A stretch of 64,000 bases of DNA, from contig JACDQD010000010.1 of the NCBI GenBank assembly GCA_019843655.1, positions 8,973,637 to 9,037,636 on the forward strand, in the 5' to 3' direction. The notes beneath the pieces are model-generated. The model worked only from the letters and a program-made list of their open reading frames with translations. It was not told the DNA's origin and did no database searches. A program made the translations under genes and the position numbers. Shown here in pieces: positions 1 to 13,516 of the stretch. The stretch is from Lethocerus indicus. Lineage: Eukaryota > Arthropoda > Insecta > Hemiptera > Belostomatidae. The number at the start of each line of letters is the position of its first letter. The stretch's first letter is position 1.

Positions 1-1240
1 TGTATGTCCTCTTTTTAGTCCTATGCTAGAGAAGTTTCACTTTTTCACCACCATAGTCCGTCGCATATTCTTCACAAATTTAGCTAGTCACGTCAACTAC
101 GATAAAACCAACAATGATATTACTAACAGTTGTGGTTTGTAATGAGTATAATATTTGCGTTATTTTCTGTTATGTCAGAAGTAAACCAAGTATCGAAAAC
201 CTATTAAAAATGTATATAAAGGTATATGTAGGATTTTGGATTTTATTTATTTCGTCGAGCCGCTTCAGTTTATGGAATTTAATGCTGTCGTAACGCTCTT
301 CTGAAGGACCGAAAATCGCATCATTTTCCTGCGGTACGTTTACCGGGAGCACGCCCACTCTTCCCCTTAAGAACGCTGATTCACGAGAAAAGGCAAGCGC
401 GGCGGTCTATGCATAAGTCAGACATCGGTAGCCCGTGAAAGTAAAGCATCCGGGTAAAAGAGGTAGGAGGGTGGGCCGAGGTACAATAAAGCCCGGCGGA
501 GAATATAAGGCGGCGGCACTTCAATAATGCAGCCCTGAAAGCCTCGCCTACCACCGCCCAGTGATAGACCCACGCTAAACGATATATATTGCACCCGGTC
601 TCCCCCCCCCCGCTACGGGGCCCTCTCAGATATGTACATTCATTAGAACGGGGCGCTGCCTGCTGAGAAACCCGAATCTGGGGCCTAGGTCCACGGTTTA
701 ACCGTCTATGTCATTTCCACAGCTGGAAATATAACCCTTACATCCGAGAACATCTGCATATTAGAAATGCTGTAGTCTTCTCTAAGCCAAGAAACTGATC
801 TACACTAGTATATTGTATATGTCTTCAAAAATCCTTCAGATTAAAAGTCGTGCAAATGATAAGAAATTGTCTAAGTGGCCATATAAGATCAATTTTCACC
901 AAACGAATATATTTTTAGAAACCACACTTTACGTCCCATACTCAGATGTTCAGTTCGGAAAACATTCAAGTTAGGAGTCCATGAATAAATGAATACAACA
1001 TTTTTACAATCATGAGAAATGAATGAAATTTTTTTATTTAATTAATTATATCGATATAAATTACTTACAATTTTTAATATTTACACCAAATCGCTTCGTT
1101 TTATATTTTAAGGAATGCAATGCGAATAATAATACTTTATGAAACTGTTAACAATCCTCCAATCCCTGACCTTAATTTACCCCGTACATCCCCTTTATTA
1201 TAATTTCTTTACAACCTGCTGATTCAAGTGCAAAATTCCG
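1..1240. other. AT-rich DNA with a GC-rich core
   Basis: Positions 390-720 are GC-rich and include a ten-C run at 602-611. The rest is AT-rich. No gene, RNA or element was recognised. Confidence 0.6.
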
Positions 1241-3172
1241 GTTACGACACAAACAATTAACTCCTACTCCGCTGGTTCCTACGAGGCAGAATGAGTGGTT
1301 CCCTCATACGAGAATTTTCAAGGCTAAAAATCCCTCGGCTGCGGGCTTTCTTCAGTGGCTGGGCGTCGACAAAAGGATTACGATCCATGCGATAGTTTCA
1401 GGTCCTCCTAACGACGCTTTGTATAGTGAACCAAATACATTTCCATGGAAGCGGGCTCCATGCTCCGTGAAAGGATCAAAGGCACGGTGGGAGCTCCTAC
1501 TTTATTTCGGCGACCGATGTCGACGACGCACTTTTGCGTTCTCGGAATCAAAAGTCCCTTGCCTCCTCAGAGGACCCTTTGGGTTGGACCGCGTTTTCCT
1601 GTAGTTCAGCCATTTCGTCGAAAGGCTTTTTAATTAGTGACAAATTCCTAATTCCTAATGCACCGAGCTTCCCCTCCCGATCCCACCAAACCTTAAAATG
1701 GATTATTATCATATATTTATTATCAAAATAAGGCACGTAATTTGCCGAACGCCTCTATCTGTCGGACGAAGAAATCAGAATTTCCTTCCGTTCTGTCCCC
1801 CAACTGCTTGCATTATTAGGATCATTTTTCCGGCTCCATTATTTTTACACTAAATCAATAGAGAAGGCATCGAGAGCTCGAAATCGCACGGGTTGTCAAC
1901 AGCCGGGGGCGGCGTGCTAATGCGCCCGCTACTTGTAACTCTCCACGCCGCTGGAGACTCGAAAACGAAAATCTGCACGCCCGGCCCATATATTTCAATA
2001 GGAGCTCCCGTCCCCCGCGGTTGCTTTTGTCAGGACATATTTCAGCCACCAGCCGCCAGCCAGCCAGCTAGCCCGGGGGCGGCGAAAAAATATTAAAACA
2101 GAAAAATAAAATAAAAATAAAGGAACCTTCCACCACCCCCTCGCATTGTTTTATCAATTTATCGCGTGGACTAGAAACCCCCCGCCGCCCAGTCAGACTC
2201 CCTATCGTGCCGCGTTGACAACGTAAAACTCCCGTGCTTAAATCTTCACTCCGAAATGGCGTTGGAGGAATATTATCTTTAACTCCCCCGGCCCGATAAG
2301 CTGTTTAAATTTAAATTCCCATCCCCTAAAACTTGCTCCTACTTCCTATCACACTATGAAAATGTTTTAAATATACAAAATGAAGAGAACAAATCCGACG
2401 AGCAATTATCAATCTACCGTGTTTTCTTGGAGGTGGCCAATACGTAACTGATTGTCTATAAGTAGTAGATAATATGCGACTATAATGCGAGTAATTCGTG
2501 GTAATTAGAGCTAACCCCCTTGTTTAGATAAACCAATTTAATGTAAATACATTCTCTATAATATTTTGTCCACAATATCCTAAATATTACCATTATTGAC
2601 CACGCATTGTCTTAATCTAGTGTGGTACGTATTTTCGAAACAATTAAGAAACAACAAACAAAGAAAACACTACACATTAAAATGTAAAATTTTCGAGTCC
2701 AAAAGGTCCGCCTTTTCACGATCGTGTGCCAAATGTCAGCTAAGCGGGTTTTGGTATTTGACCGGGAATGCATAGATTTGGAAAACTGGAATTATGAAGA
2801 AGGAAAAAAAAATATATTGGAATATATACGAAAGATCGTAAGGGGGTTTTATACGTTGAACCGAACATGTAGACCCCCCCCCATCCACCGTCGCCACGAC
2901 ACCTACCGCCTTCAATAAATTGGCAATTTCCTAAACCCGGCTCCGCCTTTTAAATCCCCCCTCCTAGGTAGCACCCCTATTTGGCCCCCTTTTTGACGCA
3001 GGAAGGGGAAAATTTTGTTCTCCTTTTTGACAAGACCTCGAATCTTTTCGAGCGAATAAGTATGAGAAATCGTGGGTCAAGAAGTCTCCAGGTCATGAAA
3101 ATTAGAGGGACGACTTCGACCGTGAAAGGGGGAAGTTTTAAAAATTATCCCACAAATTCGCAACGAAGAAAT
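1241..3172. other. Non-coding stretch with two GC-rich segments
   Basis: GC-rich at 1260-1640 and 1860-2300, the latter with CCAGC-type short repeats at 2046-2072. The short frames here (about 60 codons) overlap on both strands and look like chance. Positions 2310-2830 are AT-rich and featureless. Confidence 0.5.
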
Positions 3173-3189
3173 ACACACACACACACACA
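3173..3189. repeat. (AC)n microsatellite
   Basis: A short AC run of about eight units in AT-rich DNA. Confidence 0.9.
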
Positions 3190-3389
3190 TTTATTTATAT
3201 TTATATATGTATTAAATATGGAGGATTATGGCGGTATAAATAAAAACCATATGCCCCGGCCCCGAGTAGGTAGGAAGCGGTAAATGAAAAAAAAAAAACA
3301 GCACGGAGAGAGGTACGTTATTATAGAGAAGTCACGGTGAAGGGTCCGGCTTATAAACAGAGGGGTCCTCATCTCAATCAGAGCCCCAT

Positions 3390-3640
3390 CTTCACATGCC
3401 CGCCCTCGGCCGGCAGCGGCCGCCAATTGTTCGGGCCGAGAACAATCGGCCAGGTTTTGACGTTTTTGACGTCAACGCATTCCCACTCTTCCACTCGACG
3501 GACCATTGTTTTTCCCACCCGGAAAAGAGAGAACTCAGATATGAACGGCGGGGGCCGGAGTGCGGTTTGATTTCATTATTGGCCCGGTGGAGAACCGAAC
3601 AGAAAAGTCTAGAAATACCGGGCACGAATGAGGCTATGTA
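3390..3640. promoter_or_regulatory. CpG-rich island with a full CRE
   Basis: CpG-rich with overlapping frames on both strands. It contains the palindromic CREB/ATF site TGACGTCA at 3467-3474. A promoter or enhancer role is inference only. Confidence 0.3.
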
Positions 3641-3826
3641 AAGGCATATCTGGTAAAGCGATATGGGGCCCAAACAAAAGGAATGCGATCGCACAGGTTG
3701 GGGCATTTAAGGGACTGTTTCTTCCCATTGGATGATTTCCATGTACAAAATTTATAGAAGAATTCTTCCTCTTCTGCAAAATTAGCAATACTGCCCCGTG
3801 TCTCATATTTGAGCGCGATACAAAGA

Positions 3827-4072
3827 TTATGTATTGGGTGAGGTACATCGGCATATAAATTTTCCTAAATTTTTCAGGATCCAATCAATAATATCTCCAT
3901 ATCCATGAGCTGTATGAAATATATTGGAAGTCAGTGACGAGCAATTATAACTGCAATGATATCTGCCTTCAAACACTGGATGTAGAAGTGTAAAATTTGA
4001 TTTTTCGATTACGTCCGACAGAAGGGCGTTGAGATATGATTTATCGGGTGAGGCGGGGCCGGCCCCAGCCAT
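3827..4072 (-). CDS. Candidate small ORF, 81 codons
   Basis: ATG at 4072 to TAA at 3827. The middle has cysteine and aromatic residues (VFEGRYHCSYNCSSLTSN) followed by HGYGDIIDWILKNL. It overlaps an out-of-frame ORF at its 3' end. No promoter or splice support was found. It could be an exon of unknown identity, a mobile-element remnant or chance. Confidence 0.15.
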   Translation of the reverse strand: MAGAGPASPDKSYLNALLSDVIEKSNFTLLHPVFEGRYHCSYNCSSLTSNIFHTAHGYGDIIDWILKNLGKFICRCTSPNT

Positions 4073-6960
4073 GATTTAATTGGCTCTGTGACACAGTAAT
4101 CCCCTATCTCTTTGTAGGGGGACACCACCCGACCGGAAATAGGACTCTGTGTATAATGCTTCAGTTTAGATTTAAATCGAGAACTTGGATAGGGTCTGAC
4201 AGGCGTCCCTAACCGGGACCGCTAACTGGATTTAGTTTTCAACGATTGACAACACCATCAACTCCCCCCACGCTCTCAACTTTTACACGGTAAACCCAAA
4301 ACATTATTCCTTGGCGCAGCCGATTCTATTGTCGCATGCAATGAAAGGACCATTTTACTCATACAATATTACCGAAGTTAGCAGGAAGTCAAAACTGGTC
4401 TGGATAAGGACAAAATCGCAAGATTAATGATAAGAAATAATTACTATTCCTGCATTTCATACTTCCTGAAACATGAATGAATTCGTCAAAATTTAAAATT
4501 GGCTACATATGTCCGGAATGATCGGTATGATGATATTGTACTGTGAAGTGTATCTCCCTCAAGTGGAACCGTAATGGAATCATGAGTACTTTATAGTGCT
4601 TATATTTTCAATATTTTTGTTATTGGAATTAGTAAAGAAAATATTATATCGACGTGAATAATAATTAAATCAAATATACGTTGAGGGCAAATGATGATCA
4701 TCATACATCTTCATTTATAGATAAATATATTCGATAAAAAGTACACGCGGTCAGAATTTATATGCGAGATTATCTACTCCTTCGAATTCTCACTCAAACT
4801 TAATATAATTCTCAAGTTCACCCCCTGAATCTCTTAGCGGAATTTCTTTGGATAGTTTCTTAGTTACGGACTTGCCCAGAGGAACAACTTCCGCTTTTCT
4901 TCACGTAATAGGGTTACTTATTGTCTCAGTGAAATAAGTACTCGGTATTGATCCGACAGATTGTTTAATTTGGACGCGGCGACCTGAGAGAAAATTGTCC
5001 CTTTTCACAAACACCGGGCTAGGGTGGTCACAAATCATTCCCGCTTTCCCGGCGTTGGGTTTCTCGTTGGGCGGCCGACTTTTCCGCCTGTCTGACTTCA
5101 CTTTAGTTTTTCGGAGGGGGTCCGCCCTTCTCCTCCCACCAAACGGAAAATTATGAATGGAGTTATTTGCTCGTAATCCGACCGCAGCGTGTATTCACCC
5201 CTTCCAAGTGGCTGGGAATAAACATTATTTTCAGAATTATCATCCGATATACTTGTTGTCCCCGAACGGAACTTTGGTCCGAGATTGGGATAGGATATCC
5301 ATAAGGCGCATAATCTGTATTACATCCTGAATCAAATATATCATCCTGAACATGGTATACATCCTGAACTCAATATCCGATCACCCTGACGGCCCATTCC
5401 AAAAGTAAGTTTCGAGGCTGAGCCGAAAATGAGACAATGAGAAAAATAAATATTTGTGAACAAACAAGTCGTTGTTTCTATTAGCAACCGTCACTAAAGT
5501 TTTTCATTCTTTAACTGAGTTCAAATTTGCAGTCTGTAAGACAACAAAAAAAATCCTCGGTTGTAGGACAAACGATTGAAATTTATCTAAGAACTATGTA
5601 GATATTCCTCACCCATGTTTAATTGGGATGGCATCAATCAATCTCAGTTCATTTGGAGCTCTACAGTAAACAGTGTTCCGATCGACAATATTTTAAAACG
5701 TAACAAGAAAACCCCATCGTTTATTTAATTTCAAACAACATTTACCGTTGTATGAAATGAACCCGTTACGGCTCTTCAGCCAATGAAGGAATTTCTCCTC
5801 AGCCCCAAAAGCCGAATCCGAACTCGGTACCCCGACTTATTGCGTAATAACTGTATTTTATGTTACGCGTTTAGGCCCGCGCCGAGTTAATTTCCGGTCT
5901 GAACCCGGTTTAACTGCTTATTTGAGCCTTTGTACAGTCCAAATTCTATTTTCCGCAAGAGGGGTGAGGGACGGGAGGAACCCCCGAAACTTTACAACCG
6001 AAATGTGTATAAAGTGGCCAACGCTTTTGAGTTAACACGGAATAGGCGGAAGCTCATAAATACGGTCCGAATAACGAACACAATACGAGTTTAATGGATA
6101 CAGACCCTGACGGCAGATGCAAACCCAGTCAAACAGTGCAGTGCATAAAAGGAAAATATTTTTCCCTTTACACTTGTTCAACGGTAATATATTTTGTTAC
6201 GATTGTGTCTCTATTTTAAGAAGACTACATTTTGAGAGTTTACCCGTCTGCCGGGACCCGCTGATGATGGACTCAATTTCAGGAGAAATGACTGCCATCT
6301 AAGTTATCCATTTCTGAAGAAGGAAAATAAACTAAATTTATACTCTGCAGTGAATAGTACTGTTCAAAGCAATCTACACTAAATCAGAAATAGGTCTATT
6401 CAATGAGGCCACGAATCCTTGCGATGTTATATGCATATAAAAGACAAAATAATAAAACATTGTGTAATAATTTCACAAACCGCTTGTGGTATTGTAGTCC
6501 GCGGGGGTTTTGAATGTAACCGTTTTAGTGATTTCGTGCGTAGTACTTGTCTGATCGGGAATCGACATGCTTATCTGCCCCATTAATTTACTGAGGGAAT
6601 TGCCTGGAGATATTCCTGCGCATATTCGATTTGATATTAGACCAGAACAGTTTGATTAACTGAATTGACACTCATATTTGCGGAATTATTTATGAAAATA
6701 ATTTAATTTATGGCACACAAAAATGCTGTCAGTTTCGTATTTAATGGGGTAAAAATAAGGCCGAAATTAAAGAATACCAGGAACGACCGAAACCGTAAGA
6801 ACTCGTTGCTAGTAGATGAAATGATTACACTTTCAAATTTCGACAGGATTTACCGTCCATGACATTTCAAAGGTAACGGTAGTCTGAAATAACAGGACGG
6901 GAACGGGACGTACAAAAGGAGAATTAATCGGCTACGCTGGAACAAATACAAATTCCAGGT
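4073..6960. other. Mostly AT-rich, no gene seen
   Basis: Nothing recognisable except the CATCCTGAA triplet repeat at 5323-5368. A GC-rich patch at 4980-5130 has only a 66-codon frame without signals. Confidence 0.6.
5323..5368. repeat. Short degenerate tandem repeat, three CATCCTGAA words
   Basis: CATCCTGAA occurs at 5323, 5342 and 5360, spaced 19 and 18 bases apart, with AT-rich spacers. This suggests an old three-unit tandem repeat. Confidence 0.6.
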
Positions 6961-7280
6961 TGATGTACCCACGCTCCCCCTCCCGCCACTGTATCCCGCA
7001 CCAGAATTTTATGCAAAACGGTCGTCACGGTGTTCGGACACGGGTCGGTCTCTTATCGGTGGCGGAGCGCGGAGTTTAATCCCGGGGCGGTGCGGGGGCC
7101 TGGGCCGGCGAGATAACGCCGCCGACAATGCGCTGTAAACACCGCAGCCGGCCCCGGCTATCGACGGCCCCCCCGCCCGCGACTTCTCCACCGCTAGAAT
7201 AACACCAACAGTCGACGGACCCAAATTAACTGTCCGACTGTACACACACAGACCGGTCCGGTAATTGCGCCGCCCTTTGT
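6961..7280. promoter_or_regulatory. CpG-rich island
   Basis: One of the densest CpG stretches in the window (7010-7200). CpG has not been lost here, suggesting no methylation in the germ line or selective retention. No transcription start can be fixed. Confidence 0.35.
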
Positions 7281-7620
7281 TTGTGTTGGATTCTATGGAG
7301 AAGTATAATCAGCGGTATAATAATAACGACCGATAGTCGGGGTATATTGCCGTGTTTTTCTTCTGAAATAATTTAAATAGATACACACGTGGTATTGTCC
7401 AGTAGTCCATATATGGGGGCTCCATATTACGAGCTCAGACTTAGTATGTTCTAAATCAAGTTTTAATCTCGGATCATCTCGGACTCAAAAATCATACGCA
7501 CGATATCCTGAAAATTATCATCACCACGTTCACTTTTTGTAGTTCTTAGACGAACAACGGTTTATAGGTCAACAAAGTACAAGTTACAACTTACTGCGTT
7601 TACAGATCCTAACTCTCTGG

Positions 7621-8040
7621 TTTAATTAACTGCTAGCAGCAGTGACGATTGGTTTGGCTTCCGAGGAAGATCTCAAAAGAGCGGAGTTAATCCGTTTTAA
7701 TTCCCGTATTTTCCCAGACAATCCCCCGCGCCAAAACGCGGTTAATTGCCGCGTAATGAAAATTTTGTTAAGCGAGCCGATTAGACGATTATACGGGACG
7801 GCCCATTTATATCGCGGCGCGGCGGCCGGGAACATCAGCGGAGTTGATTTCTGTCATATTAGGCCGGCGGCAGTGGCAACAGCCCGGCCTCCGGAGATAA
7901 TCCCCCGGTCCCGACCGCATTAACCGAGTCCCCCCACCGAACACTCTTTCTGCCGGCCTAATGCTTTGGAAATTGAAATTTTTCCTCCGAGCTTTTCCCG
8001 TTGCGACGGTGATTTGGGCAGACGTCAAAACGGTTCGAGA
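7621..8040. promoter_or_regulatory. CpG-rich island with TTAAT cores
   Basis: CpG-rich (7640-8030) with embedded TTAAT and TAATGA words and a TTAATTG near 7741. Frames are open on both strands over 7630-7920, but without splice or start signals. It resembles an enhancer-type conserved block; inference. Confidence 0.35.
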
Positions 8041-8415
8041 GTGGTGGTCGGATTAGTGTTTTGGATATTACGTTAGATATGTTAAAATTTGAACCACGAT
8101 AACCTCAAGATTATTTTACAATGCGTAAAGAGTATTATATACCTGCATTTCTGCATTTTTTTGTTTTTATATAATCAAATTTATTTTCTAATAACATAAC
8201 TGTCTTTAATAAATTGTACGATTTAGTTTTCAGTTGTTGGGAGTTATTTGAGCATATATGCCATGACGCATTAGACAACAGTTTTATTACAGTTTTAATC
8301 AATTTCCTGTTGCAGTAGATTGATTTAAACAATAAACAGGACGCTGTTTGGAATTCAGTCTGGTATTTCGTTGCAAGAAAAACGGCTATAAAAGAGGTTC
8401 AATATCAAATATTAT

Positions 8416-8674
8416 TTATAAGTCCGGAAATGTCCCCCATCGACACAAAAACGGTGCTACACAGCTCCCCCTTTTTCCCGAGGGCAAGCCGGTGGAAACG
8501 TAAGGGAGAGTAGATCCGGAGGAATCTTCGCGCGACCGTAAAATAAACATAACCGTAAATGCCCCGAGAGCTCCGCTGACACAGCTGAGAGCGGCCTCTG
8601 TACCCCGCTCATCGGTTAAGGGGTGCACGTAGGACAGCTCCCCCGGCCACTGCAGCTGCTCTTCCGCTGTAAAA
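8416..8674 (-). CDS. Candidate terminal exon, 85 codons
   Basis: On the minus strand, ATTTCTCACCTGATTTTCAG is a strong acceptor ending at 8675. The following frame is open for 85 codons to TAA at 8418-8416. It includes FTAEEQLQWPGELSYVHP and GAFTVMFILRSREDSSG. The DNA is GC-rich compared with its flanks. No polyadenylation signal follows within 100 bases. On the plus strand the same spot could be a CAG|GTGAGA donor, so the splice signal is ambiguous in direction. Confidence 0.2.
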
Positions 8675-9000
8675 CTGAAAATCAGGTGAGAAATAAAAAT
8701 TTTTATGGCCGCTCCGGAGAAATATATTGCTCCGCCGGCAGACTCCGACATGGAAGTCGGACTCTCGACGTTTCCTATTATTGTCAGGGGCTCGAGGGAT
8801 ATTGCATTTCAGTTATATACAGTGACGGGGATAAGGGAAGTAAAAACAATATGTACTACTTTGTAATTCGTAAAATAAAATCCGGTTCAACATCCAGGTA
8901 TTGCATTTATTCGGTGATCCCAACATGGCGATCTACATTCAAATCTCTTGGGGGTTCTAATTTTTCATCAATTGACTAATTGCATTCGCATAATAAAAAT

Positions 9001-9060
9001 CCGTACAGGGCGCTGGGAATTGATCCTGGGACTTTTCTTTCCTCTCTGGACACTATCAAA
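9001..9060 (-). mobile_element. tRNA-derived SINE-like fragment
   Basis: On the minus strand, plus positions 9033-9010 read as a run very close to the T-arm of a tRNA head: GTCCCAGGATCAATTCCC followed by AGCGCC. It differs from the common SINE form GTCCCGGGTTCGATTCCC mainly by transitions. The B box is thus recognisable but mutated. The A box, expected about 30-35 bases upstream, is at best a weak match near 9050. There is no intact cloverleaf, so a functional tRNA is unlikely. The right-hand end of the element is not defined. Confidence 0.35.
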
Positions 9061-12000
9061 GTACAATTCACGTAAACACGTAATGATGTGTTTACTATTT
9101 CTATCGAGGCTTTCCTGACTGTCGACCAATGTTGGTTTTTTATGTTAATTCCATTTCTAAATTTATACCACAAAAATATTCGAATTCCGTCTCAGTCTCA
9201 AGGGCCCTGTTTTAGGACATATTCCAATACGCATTCATTCCAATGTTTTTCGGGAAAGATCGTGTCCCGAAGAGTTGTATGGACTTTGATATTCCTCGTT
9301 CTTGGGCCCCTTTTTTGACTGCGGCGCTGTGGGAAATCAAAACAGGCAAAAACTCAAGAGTTAATTCCACGTGAAATAGCCTCACGGCCACCTCCGATCT
9401 CTCTCTCTCATAGTGTTTCATCTATCTCCAGCGTAATTTCGCTTGAATTGTGTAAATTTTACATGGAGGTACGCTAGCTTAACTTCATTTTCCACAAAAC
9501 CTACCAATTTATTCAAGACTCCTTGGAGAACGAAATAAGAATAAATGAAAAAAGAATGCAGCTTACCACAACATAAAATAAACTGAAATATAAATCTAAA
9601 ACTGATTCATGTACTCTACTGCATCCCATATATTATTTGCTATCTTCATTTTGTTAAGTGCCGACAGTTAGGTGTTAAAGTGAAAATGAGTGAATCTAGT
9701 TTAATTAAGGATCGGTAGAAACAGAGGAATTGTTCCCAAAAAATATCAAACCACGTTGAGAAATGTTTACAATTCATTAAATAATAATTATTTTGAGATT
9801 CAAAGTTATCAAAATTATTACGGTTATACTCCTCGTATTTTCGTATGAGTACGAAATGGTGAATATCACCAGCAATTCAGGAACCAAAAAATACATGCAG
9901 GGCCGATTATCATTTCTGGTGAACGAGAAGAGAAAAGAGTAAAATCTACTTCTAAGATCTTCCAGAGGGAACAGGGGAGAGCCGGGCCCCGGGGTAGAAA
10001 GTGTTAAAATATTAACCGGTTTTCAAAACAAACAGGCAGTAGAATTAGCTCTCTCCGGCTCCCGACCGGGAGGGATGTTCATTAAATTTAACCGCCTCAA
10101 ATAGAGAGAGAGGGAGAGCCGTTTGCCTTCCGGTCTGCCTTTTAATACTATTCATATATAACTAATAAATTATGAAACACCCCCCGCCAGCTAGAAGTAT
10201 TAGACCGAAAATTATTTGGACAAACAGTTTTTGTATTGACGCCCGTCCCTCGCTCATTTTGTCCCAGTTTTGATTCAGCTTTATTAACTTTGTTTGCCGT
10301 ACAGAACGGCGGTTGTACGATAAACCGTGTAAATTCTGAATATGATGATTTCCTGTGTTAATAATCTAGTTGGGTTTAATGATCATCCCTCGGGTAATAA
10401 TGTATAAATATTTTTATAACTATTGATGGATGAACATGGACGATCAGAAACTTATTTATTCAATAAACGTTTAATTAGGAAGCAACAAGCATGACCACGT
10501 AATTGTGGTAAGCTTCCAAATACTATTTTTTCAATAAAAAAAATTATTTTAATTCAGGACTGGTGTGTTCCAAGCCCAATGATTCGGTCCTATGCGAAAA
10601 CTATTTAGGCTTCTTGCCATATTCTCTGCAGTCTAATTTTAAAATGGTGATATTCCAAATTCAGGCCACGAATAAATAGATTGCAATATTGAAAACAAAA
10701 AGGAAAACAGCAGATGGGATATAAAAAAACCGTCATTAATTATATATCTACATAATAATGTTTCTTTGGTTAATTCAGTGGGATACGATCGACCCCCTTT
10801 CCGCCACGACAATAATTAAAACCAAATCAAGGTAGTTCCACAAATTAACCTTTTTTAAAGCGTGTAACCAATAAATGTAAAAGCCGCTCAATCTTGAGAA
10901 AGATCGATCCGATTTGAACCGAATTCTGTAGCCGAGTTCTTTGGCCGGAATTTGTTAACGAGTTCCAATTTTTCAAAGTGCCTACCCGACCGGAAGTGTT
11001 GCCTCCCAAGAAATTATTGACTCTGTCTCGCTCCAATGAATTCTAATTATCTGAGCCATCCGAGCGGATCCCGATAACTTTTTTTTTCTGGTTTCCCTTA
11101 AGGGGCCCGACTCCCCAACTTATGTACAGCGCTCGTCGGCATAAAGGCTTCCCGCTTCCTATTCCCGTCCACTTTACATACCGTGTTGAAATCGAAGCGA
11201 CTGTTATAAATTGGCAACAAAGTTAACCGCTCCGTCCGCAGAGCGATTTTTAAAACGTGTGCTCATAAATTTATTCACTTGGGTAAAAAACAAAACCTGT
11301 TATTTACCACCATGACGTAACATTGAAAGTAGTAATTATTCAATGTATTTATTCAAAAGTCAAAAAAATAGTCTCTTAAGGTAGAGCTAAGGAACAGAAA
11401 ATCGTTGGGAAAAAACCTGCGAATTATTTGAGCGCCTCGGTTTCAAATATCTCCCTTACGCCTACTTCGTCATAATAGAGCCCAGGGCTTCTGTAGGCTG
11501 TAAATAACTGTTCTGGACAGGAATTAAATGGACATTCGAATTACAAACGGTAAATTGAAATGGGGACGCTTTTCAAACGAGATTAAGGAATTCGCTCTGT
11601 GTATCCTCTCGTCCCCCTCCAATTTGGAGTAATTCCATAAACTAATATTTCAGAACCCCCACACACTCTGCGGACACTGTTTTGTTCGGCGCACAAAATG
11701 AAAAAAAAATTCAACCGCTAGACTGACCCCCAAGAATTCTAAATTATCTAAAATGTTTGAGGGATTATTTGGAACGTAAAAATGGAATCCTAGAAATGTA
11801 TAAGGATGTTTTCAAGAAGTGAAATGAAATTGGATTGTCCCCAAACTATGAGGGCAACAACAAAATCATTTTAAGAAAATCAGCCCATATAAAAATCGTG
11901 GCCTCTTTGTAATACAAAGTGGGGTACGCAGGGGAAATAGGACTCAATTGTGAATATTACTGTTTTTGCATAAACAATTTATAGTGAACATATATGAAAT

Positions 12001-13480
12001 TATAAAAATGATAAATAATACCTTATCACTCGAACTATATTACATAACTATATATTGTATGTAGTATATGTGTATACGTATATACCAGCTTAATACACAG
12101 ATTATGCGTGGTTCGTTAAGTCCTGGGGGAAAAACTGGACATAAACTAGTATATTAAATGTTTTATCTACCTTAAAATAGTAAAACTGCAGTAATATAAA
12201 ATTACTTTTTTTTAATTAAGACATATATCATTTCCTAATAAAACCTTCATATATATCGATCAAAATAGTTTGAAGGAATAACCAAAGGCGAATTCGGCCT
12301 TAAAAAGTACCCGATGATAAAGTTAACTTGGTAGATAACTTGGGAAATGGAATGGTAGTTCACTGCAGAATAGGTTTTAGGGAGTTCATCGCTCTTGATT
12401 ATCCCTTCGGAGTTTTTATAAGATAAGCTAACAAGGATTTAGTGGGCGATGCCGAAACCCGAAGATATATATTTCGAGAACTCAATATCGGTTTTAGCAC
12501 ATTAATGATTCTCTGTGTTACGTTCTAGGTATAATAAATTTATACATTAACAGCATAAATACCGGAAACCCATGGAAGTTATGCATAATGCCCCTATATT
12601 ATTTTATAATTTTAATATTACTTTTTGTTAAGAAGAACGATTTCAGTTTTATTCACCGTACACGGCCCTACACTTTCTTAGAGTTATTACTATTAATATA
12701 CTTTAATATTTTTAAAATTGTTTCGTATGATTCATTCTTTCACTTTCTGCTAATTCTTGGTATTTTCTTTCCCTGCAAACGAAGGATATGAGCTCAAATA
12801 CCTTCAACTTGATCAATAACATTAATCCCATCTGAGTTCATCATAAAACGCGTATTCTCTCTCACTGCGAATATATACAAAAATATGTAACACCATAGGT
12901 GTCGCTGAAACGAGGCAGTGAAGATAGTTCTATCCGGTGCATGAATAGCTGATGCCGGACCGAAAACGAAAAACAAACTGACGGGGGCCGCGTAGACAGG
13001 TCCCGCGCTTTGATCGGGGTCCTCTCCCCCAAAACCGAGTCTCACTTAATGCCCCCCAACACTCTGAATTAATTACGAGCCGCCCAATAATTGATGCCAC
13101 AGATGAACCTGCCCCATCGCGCGTACGTCACTGAGGATTAGACTACCCCTGTGTTACAGGACAGTGGATATTTGTCCGGTCCATTATTGAACGCCAGGTG
13201 TAGTACCCCGTTTCCTTGACTCCAGTTTGAGGCCGGAGCTTCGTTTTATGCAGAAACGAAATAATACTATAGAAAACGTTTATTAAATAGTCGAGCATTT
13301 GTCGTATACTATATATATTTTGAGACCGTTATTTGTTCTGTGGCCGTGTTTCTGTTTGTGTATACTCATCGCACTTGAGAGTACGCTGAAGAGAGTTTCC
13401 GAGAGACACCCACAATTTAACCGCTTGTAGCGCAATAACGCTATTCTCAGAGAACAGACCGGAGAATTTGCTGTATACCT

Positions 13481-13482
<2 letters not shown>
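9061..13482. other. AT-rich stretch, no gene seen
   Basis: Short GA-rich run near 10103-10118, hairpin ACCAC/GTGGT near 10488, and a moderately GC-rich patch at 12950-13240. Nothing else recognisable over 4.4 kb. Confidence 0.6.

Positions 13483-13515
<33 letters not shown>
13483..13515. repeat. (AG)n microsatellite
   Basis: About 16 AG units, with further GA-rich sequence to 13540. Confidence 0.95.

Positions 13516-13516
<1 letters not shown>

Noticed and set aside
1548..1736. Minus-strand 62-codon frame with an acidic, protein-like end
   Set aside because: No acceptor with a pyrimidine tract and no start context; overlapping frames on the plus strand are equally open.
6255..6295. CTGATGATGG followed by GAGAAA, resembling a third hammerhead
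   Set aside because: Stem II can form only two pairs before GAAA and there is no cleavage triplet in place.
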